Positions 36,201 to 45,100 of a stretch of 64,000 nucleotides of DNA are shown here, piece after piece. Where the stretch lies: the NCBI GenBank assembly GCA_002633005.1, contig NMRA01000049.1, positions 511,189 to 575,188 of the forward strand. The letters are read 5' to 3'. Within the stretch, counting starts at the first letter, position 1. Every line of letters begins with the position of its first letter. The notes under the pieces were generated by a model, which ran no database searches, had not been told where the DNA came from, and saw only the letters and a list, made by a program, of their open reading frames with translations. A program made the translations under genes and the position numbers. The DNA comes from Phoronis australis (lineage: Eukaryota; Phoronida; Phoronidae).

Positions 36201-38552
36201 CTAGCAGCACCGGCTAACAACGTCTATGACTTAACCATTATCACAGTCTCAGCTGTTCCCAGCAGAGACAGTAGTCATCCTATAAGCCCTCCCTTATGCC
36301 AGAGGCTTTTTGGCAAATTATGCCTTATACTGAAAGAACCATTAAAGTCATGTTCCCACAAGAACTTTTTGGCTTTTGCGCATAGAGGGGTAATGATCAG
36401 ATACAACTGTAGTGGACCACGTTCCAGTGAATCTATGGCAGGGACATCACCCGGAAGTTACATCACATCCGTAGAGCAGCAGTTCGGAGTTGCCGCCGTG
36501 AAGACTGAGGGTTCAGACGTGCTATTGTTGTGTGTGTGTGACTTGGAATAGTCACTGTGTACATACGTGTGTATCTATATTAGCTTGCGTTCAGTAGTTT
36601 GTAGAGTTCAGAGGGGACTGAGGGAAGCTGAACTGAGATAAGCCGTTATAGTAGTTTTAGAAATACTGGCTTCGTACTTGGGACTCGAAAGAGACAAGAC
36701 GTGCCTAAAATCGCTCCAGACGCATCATCATATCTTGTTTTACTGTGTTCGGAACCAGTGTTTATTCCAGTTAGGTAAGCTGTCTTCTATTCACCTAATA
36801 TACCAGAATAACGTGGTAAGGGCGGCACACAACATTTTGGTGGTGGCGGTGGGATTCCACTCCCAGGGCACACAACACAACATGCCCGAATTACGAGAAC
36901 CAGTTTTCTCCAGTGAATTACGGGCATCAAACTGGCTCTCAAAAACAGGCATGTAGTATTCAACTGTTGCCCATAAGAGAGACAACTTAGCCTTAGGTAG
37001 GTCGGTGATGTCTTGAACTCGTATCCACTGGTAGTGGTACGAGCCGTGCAAAAATGGTCAGTTGCCAAATTAGGCAACTAAACAATGGATTAGACAATCA
37101 ATGGCCCCCTAAAGTGACCCTCTGTGCATAAAAGGTACAATGACCACCATCTCTAGCTGGCCCCACGCCCCAGTAAGACGGTGAGGCTCCGTCTTTACTG
37201 ATAACTGTGGCCACCTACACTTGTAAAGACTGTGGTCAAAGTAACAGCAATATGACATTGATGATTAATTAAGGCATAATTATCTGAAAATATTCCGGCA
37301 TATGGAAGGCCTGTGGAATGGCCGCCGTCCCAATTGCGGTCAGTTGAGACGGTGATCTATCTAGTATCTTCTTGCTACGATTACGAATACGATACGGATA
37401 TTACGATTACGTGTTCATTCATGGTATACCGTAGGCAATGACCATCGCCTCTGTTGGCCCGAACCAGAGGCGATGTAAAGGCTATAGGCGCTCTGTACGC
37501 CGGAAGCTTTTCGGCGAATTATGCCTCGCACCGACTAAACCATCAAAGTCACGTTGTTATAACTACCTTTTGCGCATAGACGAACACCTTAGGAGGTTGT
37601 CAATGAAAGTTCTTCCAACTCGAACAAATACTCCCGTTATGAAACTTTTTCTTCGAGCAGTCCCTATTTCAGTTCCCAAAATCGTGAAATCAAAATTTTC
37701 ATTTTTTTAACCAGGCCGAAGGTCAGAAGTTGCGGACCTACCGGCGAACTTTGAAAGCTGAAGTTCCCGCCCTTCGCGTACGTGCTGCCGGGAACCAGCC
37801 GTGCATATGCCGTGTTGTTAAACATTAAAATGTCAAATATGTGCACAAAGACTTTTAAATGTCATATCAACAGCATTTATTTTTATCAAATACAAACAAT
37901 AATTCATTGAAATACAATCAGTTTCAAGTAACGCCAATTAAAGACAAGTATAAGTGGTGGCATTTTGGAAACGAACATTTGACTGACAAGACCGCAATGG
38001 CTCACCTTTGGCCTATTTAAAAATTATTGAGGTTATGAAGTCACATCACCTAGCGAGCGCGGTAAAAGTTGGAGCGTGCGCAGTACAAAAATTTTGATTT
38101 CACGATTTTGGGAACTGAAATAGGGACTGATCGAAGAAAAAGTTTCATAATGGGAGTATTTGTTCGAGTTGGAAGGACTTAAACACATTGACAACCTCCT
38201 AAGGTGTTCCTCGGTGCGAGGCATAATTCGCCGAAAAGCTTCTGGCGTACAGAGCGCCTATAGCCTCTACATCGCCTCTGGTTCGGGCCAACAGAGGCGA
38301 TGGTCATTGACATTGCCTAGGAGTGGGACTAGGTATACCGATGGCGATACTTCCAGTGATGAGTGAGTCACAAACGCAATCTTCAATCTCAGTCTCACCA
38401 ACAAGCAAAATTACAAAATCTCACACTTCTGACAAATGTATAAGAAATTATTACTTTGACTTTCCCACAGCACTGTCTCCGAGGCATATTACTTTAACTT
38501 TGGTCTCACTGCCATCATCGGCTTCATAGTCGGGTTCTAAACTATCCGCCAT
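27131..38552 (-). CDS. RABL2: RABL2, Rab-like small GTPase (one internal exon missing from the assembly)
   Basis: RABL2 is an atypical Rab-family GTPase that, with CEP19 and the IFT-B complex, acts at the ciliary base and in sperm flagella. Exons, 5' to 3' on the minus strand: 38552-38455, 34141-34112, [missing], 32882-32803, 30116-30005, 29287-29190, 28528-28445, 27232-27131. Phases agree except across the missing exon. G1 is GDSAVGKS, G3 WDTAGQE, G4 ANKID, G5 SASDG. PFYFVSASDGTNVVK and NSTDFMDEVMRELE are close to vertebrate RABL2. The acidic C terminus ends DSAASS with no prenylation cysteine, as expected for RABL2. The missing stretch must be 2 mod 3 in length (about 80 nt, about 26 residues in the family) and covers switch I. 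An N at 33695 lies in that gap, so this is more likely an assembly loss than a pseudogene. Confidence 0.93.
27233..28444 (-). other. RABL2 intron
   Basis: It contains a hairpin element at 27831-27922. Otherwise AT-rich, with no exon recognised. Confidence 0.6.
27831..27922. mobile_element. Hairpin (MITE-like) element, copy b
   Basis: The arms are GGATATATACGTGCCCGCAT plus TTTGAGAACCAGTTT and its complement (AAACTGGTTCTCGAAATCTG plus GGCACGTTATATCC). The distal arm sequence (ACGTGCCC) differs from copy a, but still pairs within this copy. Confidence 0.85.
28445..28528 (-). CDS. RABL2: RABL2 exon, C-terminal helix
   Basis: Phase 0 at both ends; 28 codons read CFREAIKKAVAYKENSTDFM and DEVMRELE. 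The acceptor is CTTTCAG and the donor is GTACAA. This matches the AIRLAVSYKQNSQDFMDEI region of vertebrate RABL2. Confidence 0.93.
28529..29189 (-). other. RABL2 intron
   Basis: It contains a diverged hairpin element at 28919-29016. Nothing else was recognised. Confidence 0.6.
28919..29016. mobile_element. Hairpin (MITE-like) element, copy c (diverged)
   Basis: The left part GGGGGTCCCACATTTTGAGA pairs with the right part TCTCAAAATCCTGGGCCCCT. The core reads GAGAATCAGT on the left and GCTTCTC on the right, so it is more decayed than the other copies. Confidence 0.75.
29190..29287 (-). CDS. RABL2: RABL2 exon with G5 (SASDG)
   Basis: The acceptor TTCCAG is followed by ADYSITKKSFNFAKKYKMPF and YFVSASDGTNVVK, then the donor GTAATC. 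The SA dipeptide of G5 and the RABL2-specific DGTNVVK are present. Confidence 0.93.
29288..30004 (-). other. RABL2 intron
   Basis: AT-rich sequence of about 720 bp. The phrase TGTTCTGGTGTGACCTA and close variants recur near 29565 and 29658; no other structure was noticed. Confidence 0.5.
30005..30116 (-). CDS. RABL2: RABL2 exon with G4 (NKID)
   Basis: It starts VFDITRKITYKNLPNWLKEL and ends REYRSEIPVLCAANKID plus one base, then the donor GTATAA. It contains the guanine-specificity motif NKxD. Confidence 0.93.
30117..32802 (-). other. RABL2 intron (2.7 kb)
   Basis: AT-rich. Short open frames here have no recognisable content. A NotI-like GCGGCCGC stands at 32735-32742. No repeat family was recognised with confidence. 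Confidence 0.5.
32803..32882 (-). CDS. RABL2: RABL2 exon with switch II (WDTAGQE)
   Basis: The acceptor TTTACAG is followed by the last two bases of an Asp codon. It then reads FWDTAGQERFSSMHPSYYHQ and AQACIL, ending at the donor GTGAGT. The Gln of WDTAGQE is the usual catalytic position and is intact. Confidence 0.93.
32883..34111 (-). other. RABL2 interval that should contain the switch I exon
   Basis: About 1.2 kb with a hairpin element (33351-33446) and an N at 33695. I scanned the minus strand for the expected PQQLSTYALT-type peptide and found none, so the exon is probably in the gap represented by the N. Confidence 0.7.
33351..33446. mobile_element. Hairpin (MITE-like) element, copy d
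   Basis: The arms GTCACTGACAGGGGTCCTGC plus ATTTCGAGAACCAGTT pair with AACTGGTTCTCAAAATACGG plus GATCCCTGTAAGTGAC. Here the inverted repeat extends through GTCACT at the outer ends. Confidence 0.88.
34112..34141 (-). CDS. RABL2: RABL2 30-nt microexon
   Basis: The minus-strand acceptor TTTCAG is followed by 30 nt and the donor GTATCC. With the split codon from the first exon it reads KLVERFLMDG plus the first two bases of a Tyr codon, matching KLMERFLMDGF of vertebrate RABL2. Confidence 0.88.
36285..36395. repeat. Diverged single arm of the foldback family
   Basis: GAGGCTTTTTGGCAAATTAT and the following GCCTTA, CCATTAAAGTCATGTT and CTTTTGCGCATAGA match, with changes, the left arm of the foldback element at 37500-37580. 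No partner arm is seen nearby. Confidence 0.65.
36879..36955. mobile_element. Hairpin (MITE-like) element, copy e
   Basis: The arms are ACATGCCCGAATTACGAGAA plus CCAGTTTTCTCC on the left and AAACTGGCTCTCAAAAACAG plus GCATGT on the right. The loop contains GTGAATTACGGGCATC, shared with copy a. Confidence 0.85.
37423..38339. mobile_element. Foldback element with arms of about 230-270 bp
   Basis: The left arm (37423-37700) and right arm (38090-38339) are inverted copies. GGTATACC, TGACCATCGCCTCTGTTGGC, GCTATAGGCGCTCTGTACGC, CGGCGAATTATGCCTCGCAC and GTCCCTATTTCAGTTCCCAA are all found in the opposite sense in the right arm. Within each arm CATCGCCTCTG and CAGAGGCGATG form a smaller hairpin. No transposase is present. 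It sits in RABL2 intron 1, about 115 bp from the first coding exon. Confidence 0.9.
38455..38552 (-). CDS. RABL2: RABL2 first coding exon (P-loop)
   Basis: It begins MADSLEPDYEADDGSETKVK and continues VICLGDSAVGKSK, containing the G1/P-loop. The donor GTAATA begins at 38454. The start is chosen because it gives the short acidic leader usual for RABL2. TTTCAG just before it could be an acceptor from a 5' UTR exon. Confidence 0.92.
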
Positions 38553-39081
38553 TTTCACCTGAAATATGTGACCTCGGAAGTAAAACCCATTCCAAAGGCA
38601 AATGTTTCAAAAATTTTCTCAAACTAATAATTTAGAAAATATATGATAAAACCTTTAAACGAATTGCACCTTTGAAAATATTTTTTAGCAAGTTTTTTCT
38701 TTAATTCTTAAAACTCAATTTTTATTACTTGCCATTTACTAACTTTTGCCTATGCTGCATTAACCTCTGATGAATTGAGGTCAGACTTGTCAAGGAGAAG
38801 AAGCTGGCGGGAACTAATTTTCAAGACTAATAATCCCGCATTATTTCCGGATTTATTTGTCCGAGATTTATATCATGGTTGTGTCTTGACAGCATCCACG
38901 ATAAATAGTTGAAGCGAAAGTTGAGAAGGTTGCACTTTGAACAGAAAAGATTTAATTGAATGAGTTACACCATTGAGGCTAGGGTGTACCCCTTGCTACT
39001 TGACTCTAACTAGTCCTAGTGGATTAAAATTTTGCGAATATAAACATTTGATTCGTGTCTTGAGGAAGATTCACTGAAGAC
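38553..39081. promoter_or_regulatory. Probable bidirectional promoter between RABL2 and the unidentified + strand gene
   Basis: The two start codons are divergent and only 529 bp apart, so both promoters and 5' UTRs must fit here if no distant upstream exons exist. The segment is not GC-rich, and I see no clear TATA box in a convincing position. Inference from arrangement only. Confidence 0.5.
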
Positions 39082-39139
39082 ATGTCTGGACCAATTGGAT
39101 TCGAGTTACATGCACAACCTTCAAACAACAGCTCCATCG
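39082..39139 (+). CDS. Unidentified gene, alternative first exon A
   Basis: It encodes MSGPIGFELHAQPSNNSSI plus one base and ends at the strong donor gtaagt. An in-frame TGA lies seven codons upstream (39061), so the ATG is the start if this exon is used. It is head to head with RABL2. Confidence 0.65.
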
Positions 39140-42100
39140 GTAAGTCTTTGTAAAAAGAAAGGATATATATCATTAAAAATTCTCAGTAGTAAAATTTTGG
39201 TACTGTCTATGCCATGCCATGCCCATGGATGATGAATGCAAGCTTTCAGCATGTTTCTGTGAAATGAAAACCGATTTAAAAAACACTACAAGGCTGGCAT
39301 CAGAACATTTTCAAACTCCTCTTTTAAAGATTGCTTGCACAAGGGTCACTATATGTATTTAAATTTTTCTTAAGTGTGAAATATAATTTTTGAAACGGAT
39401 ATTGATACTGCTATGCAATGGGAGTAAACTATTGGATGTATAGCCTACATTGAGTGGTATTAGTCACTCGCAGGTGTACGGTACAAGATTTTGTTTTTCA
39501 CTGAATAGGGAACATCAAACTGAGTGGTACCCATGTAACTGACTAGTTCCTATTGTGTAATGCTTTAAATTTTAACATTTTTTAAAACTTTATAATTGCA
39601 TGACTAGATCGAAATTCGGTAAAAGTGGAGTAAACTGGTCCCATTTGAAAATGGCTACCGAGAACCAGTTTTCACTCAGGAAGGGCAATATGCGTTATGT
39701 TGAGTGAAACTGGTTCCCGGTAGCCATTTTGAAGAGGGACCCATTTACTCCACTTTTACCCAACATTCAGCCAAATACCTCAACAACTGCTTTCTCACGT
39801 AATAATTTGGGACGTAGGATTGCGACCATTTGGTAGAACTAACTGAAGTCATTGCCTGTAACCTCATGATTAAACAGGCTTAACACTCTGCTCCATGCTA
39901 CTATGGGTTTAGTGCCTTACTTGTAACTAACTAGAGGTTAGACAGTGTTGGTGGGCTTTTAGCTCTACTACCTAAAGGTTTCACTACACCACTCGGGTTG
40001 TGGGGTTGAATTTGCCTGTAGGCTGATACACAGCGGTAGCATTTACATGTGAAAAAATTTTGTGGTATTTGCTGAACGGTTATCTGTGATTGTTTACATG
40101 ATGATTTTCTGGCCATTACGGTTGAAGTTTACAACAAAACAAAACCGGATCTTCAACTGGTAAGAACCAAGGATATGAGTATTTATTACTCCCACTGAAA
40201 AACACACGGGTGGTCGCCACACCGGGCCAAAGCCCCTGATCCATCATACTGGTATGCAAAACGATTCAGATCCTTTGTACGTGAGTGTACACCACGCTAT
40301 CTTTCTTGGTTCCTGAGAGAATGCCGTGGATTTTGGCATCCTGTCGAAGACCGATTAAAACCTTGCAACTCCCCTCTGCCCACATTGCCGGAATAAAACA
40401 AAAACACTTCACGTTTTGTGCTTCAAAGCAATGACATGAAGTGTGCATGCATTTGGTTGAACCACGTTCTGTATCTGAAAGTTGTCCCAGTGGTTTGTTG
40501 CAGCTGTCACGTTTTGTTTGGTGTTTTACTCGGCTTTTGCCTAGTAAACTCTACAATTTTTAGCAGGTTATAAAGGGCTGATTAAAGTTGGTATTTTACT
40601 TGGTATATTGAAATGACAATCTAAAAAATCAGAATGGTAATTAAAAGGTCCATGTGTAAACAGGTCTTGTGTTATTCCAATAATATCATTTTAATATTAG
40701 TGATTTCGAAAAGAAAAAATACCAGTATTAATTGTGAGGTTAGTCAATGGTTGACTTTGATATTTTCAGGATTGCTGCTTCTTGTCACTTTTTCAATTCT
40801 TGCCAGTTAATTAAAGTATATTACAAATATGTCATTTGACCAGGTTTTCAGTATAATTAATTCAGCATTTTGTACATTTAATTTTAATAATAAAACTTTT
40901 ACTTTTTGTAAAATCTCCATCCATTGGCCTTGCGATGAAGTATTTTCTTCATCCGAATTCAGATCAGGAGGTGTGCGAACCCCCTGGTCAGTCACTTTTA
41001 CACTGCTGTAGTGAAGGAATCTCCCTTGTCCGACCACACAGGACTAAAGTTGCGGACAGTCAGAGGCTGCTCGGGTACCCTTGTCCTTTATGTATTTTGC
41101 TCTAGGCCTTTCTAGGCCTAACTCAACTGGGTGTTGTTCATAAATAAGAAATGTACCGGTTTGATGGCAGCTTTTCAGTAAATGGCTTCCAGATGCAGCA
41201 TTTTACACATTTAAGAAAATGAATTTTAAAAAGATTTTTCCCAAATTTTATTTGTCTACAGTAAATGGGCTTGCAGTGAAGCTGGTCTGTCATAGGCTGT
41301 TGAAGTTTTTAAGCTCCTTGATGCCCCTAGATCCGTGATTATGTAACACCTTGCTTAAAATTCAGTGCATGTGTTCAGATTTATGGGTATTGTCATCAGG
41401 GAGTGTCCATATGTCTTCATGAAGTTCTGTGCCCCAGGTTGTGCATAAACCAGTCCACAGCTGTTGTTGATATTGCTGAAAGGTATGTGTGTCAACTGTA
41501 GGAATGCAAAGGTTTTGGAATGGCGCAAATTTTTGCCCAGAAAACTCTGTTGCTGAAACGAAATTCTGTAGAACGGAAGTGTTAGCAGTAGGCATACTTT
41601 AGTGTTGTGAACCTTGAAGACATGCTGAAATGTGCAGTGTCACGAGGTGCTGATAGAGTATTTTGCGTGCAAATGTGCAATGCCACCTGAGATTTTAAAA
41701 CAGTGAATTTGTATTCGTTCTTTGAATTATTTGAAAGAAATTGCATTACGAGGTAATTTGTCTTTGCTCAATTTGCCCCTCTCTCGATGAACAGAATTTG
41801 AAGTTAAGTCCAACAGATATCTATTTTTGCAATGTCAAATGTTCAGGGTTCACATTGGTTTACTGGCAGCCGATGTTCTAAGCGTATCATGTATGTTATA
41901 CAAAACCACTTCCAAACTCATTAATGAGTAATCATTAAGTTTTACAAAACAGTGATTGTTATGAAATTGAAACCTCACCTATGTCGTTCTCCAGCAACCT
42001 GGGGTTAATTGAGGATTTCAACAATAGGGCATCCAAAATGTATTTCCCAATTTCTCAGGGAGTGCGACTACGTTTTTTATGGTTCAAAGTCTAATTCATG

Positions 42101-45100
42101 TTATAATGTGGTATGTTACTATGGAGATATGGGTCAGCATTGAGAGTTATTGTTACAGTTCTTACATCACAACTTTTTATTCTCCTTGGACAGACCACTG
42201 GGACCACCCCCTCCCCTCTGCCCCCTCAAGGCTGTTGGCAAATTAAAAGAGTTACTCATAATGGCTTGCTCGTGTACTTTACTTGGGCATCCGAATGCTC
42301 ACAGGGCGTCAAATGGTGGCCATGGCATTCTACCTAGCCTTGGGTGTCTAAATTTGTCCCTTTGGAGGCCCAACATATGAAAGCCTGCGACTGCTACGGC
42401 ACACATGTTATTTTGTACAGCACTTGAATTGATAGAGCCGATCATCTGTGTTTTGCTGAATAGTATTTTTTGTGTCATAAAAATTCAATGTGGTGTATTA
42501 ATCAATAATGCTTATCGAGCTTCTTCTCGGCTATACTAACATGTAGTAAACTAATACCTAACGGGCCTGCCAACATCCATAGTCAAATGCCCATTAACGG
42601 GGTTATAGGTATGATTCATACAACTTCAGATCAACACCTTTGCCAGAATGCCATTTACCTTCCTTGTTCAGTCATTTTGGATATTTAGCATTGAATAGGA
42701 CTGATATATAAGGGGCTGTAACGATATTTTTTATTTTGGTAATTCTTAAATGTTAAACTCAATTGAAATATTTCAGTGTTGTGAATAATTTTGGTAGAAA
42801 ATCAAGGTTGCTGATGGTCATGTATTGTCGGAGTGTTTGTTGCTCAAAGATTACCTGTTCATAGTGGGGAAACTGATTCTCATTGAACAATTCATAGAAC
42901 TGAATTGGAGATCATCACGGTATTTTACAGACCCTTTTGAGATTGTTTAAATTGCTCCAGGTTGTTATGACACTTCTGTTTGTCAAAGATTTTCTACTCC
43001 AGCATTGCCCAACTATCTTTATCTAGGTCACTGTGCATTCTTGTCATAGGATTCCTCCTACATACTCAAGCAACACACCCATCTGATATGAGCATCACTT
43101 GAGGTGTGTACTATACTGTTCCCTATTCAAATTTATTCTGTCCTGCCCCTTTCTCTGTCTCCAACTGCTATCCCCAGGACACTGTGGTTTGAGTTTACAC
43201 TACTGCCACACTTCCCAAGTCCACTGCCTTTGGAATTTTTATGGTTTCCAGACTGACCTCTTCTGTAGACTGTTTGAACTGACTATGGTGTTGGTCATTC
43301 TGATCTGTTGTGGGCAGTGTTCATTCTCATGAACATTCATCACAGTTGGTCTAGAGCAGATACATCATGAAAAGTTATTTTTGTAAAATCTCTGTAATTT
43401 TGGATGAAAACAATTGCAAAATTGGCATTTTTTCATTTCCAAATGGCTTGTCCACGATCAGGGTGATTTTTGGACACCAAATTCACCAAATTTTTTAAAA
43501 TTTGATGTAGGCGTACCAACGCATTATAAATTTGTAGCTTTGACTGTCCTGAACAGTTCGTGAACACTTGTTTTAAGCATTCAAACCGAATATTGTGTGA
43601 ATAATCAACTATTTAAGCGATACGGTAATATTAATGTATGGGCATCTACAGATGATACAAAGCAAGTATTTACTCAGATTTCTTGATCTCAAACAAGACA
43701 ATACCTTTTAATAAAGTCTTGGTATTTATTTTATTATACTGGTAATTGCAACATGAACTTTATACCATGGTTAAACATTGTTGCCATGGAGTGTCCTTGT
43801 TTAGTCTAAGGAGGCTACAAAATGTCTAGGGACACTACATTCATGGATGGTACTTACTTATTGTCAACTCCAGAGATATAGTTATCATTAATTGACTTGT
43901 GTGAATAAAGTGTATCCGGAAGCATATTCCATGAGATGAAACACTGACTGAGTTACAGCAACTGGTAGTTAACATGTTTATAGAGAGATCTAGGGACGCT
44001 ACACTTTTGGAATGGACTAAGTCTACATTTCATGTGTTCAAAATCCACATTTTAGAGTCAACGCTTAGGGTGTATTTCAATTATTCCATCTTTATATGTG
44101 ACAGTCACTATCAGAAAGCAAACTTTTAAGAGTTCCTAGGTCTCCACGTATTATTTTATTGTGGTATGAACTAAATAGAAACAAAGATAAATTGTAAAAT
44201 ATATAACGAAAAATATTGTTGATTCAGCGTGCAATATCTTTGGTTCCAGCCATCAGATTACAATTTGGTTTTGCGCAATAAAAATCTGCAAGAATTGAGC
44301 ATTTTAAAAGGTTTTCCTATGATGCTATATTTCTAAATGCATAATTATAATTGCTATCTTCCTAAAATGGACACGTATAACATCACAAAATGCAATGTTT
44401 CTGGTAACTTGTAGCGCTTTAAAATTTCTGAGGCCAATATAATTATCCCTTGGAAGAATTCATTGACAATAGTACAATACACGTATGTGGACATAAATAC
44501 ACAGAAACACCCCATAACCTGACTAATTGCAATTACCGGTATACCCTGATTGTGGACAAGCCGAGTTGAATGCCCAGTTTCTCAAAACGTTGTTCTATGG
44601 CAGGAATGGTATACAAGTTGAGACTGATAAGGTCTTTATTGTGTGATACTTTTATAAAACAGGAGGAAATAGTTCGGCCTGGCGGACTGAGTGCCTTCTG
44701 TTCACAAGGTCGTGGGTTCGAATCCTACTGGACACACTGCTAGACCTTTGAGTCTCTATCTCCTCAGCTCTGTCTTCATTTGTGTATCCCTCTTATGTGT
44801 TTTACATGCGTTCATTAATGAAATAAAAATGGTTTCTGGTGTTTGGTGCAACGGGCCTGACTGAGCGGCCTGTGCGCATGTGATACGACATGTATCAGAC
44901 CACCTGCACTATATTTTTATAAAAAAGAAAAAAAAAACAAATTTCAATTGTCTGCCATATGGTGTCCTGAAATGGCAAGATTTTATTGCATCAGTACCAT
45001 TTTATTTTTGAAAACTAACACCGGATGTTTGCAGACAGTCCAGTTTTCCTCTTTAGAGTTTCTTACGGTAGTTCCAAAACTTATAGCGAAGTTTTCTTTT

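Larger units (their letters stand above)
34142..38454 (-). other. RABL2 intron 1 (4.3 kb)
   Basis: It contains a 20-bp direct duplication near 34600-34640, a partial relative of the foldback arm (36285-36395), a hairpin element (36879-36955) and the complete foldback element (37423-38339). Confidence 0.65.

Noticed and set aside
44671-44742. Possible functional tRNA gene
   Set aside because: The B box is perfect, but the acceptor and anticodon stems do not pair well and a SINE body with an A-rich tail follows directly.
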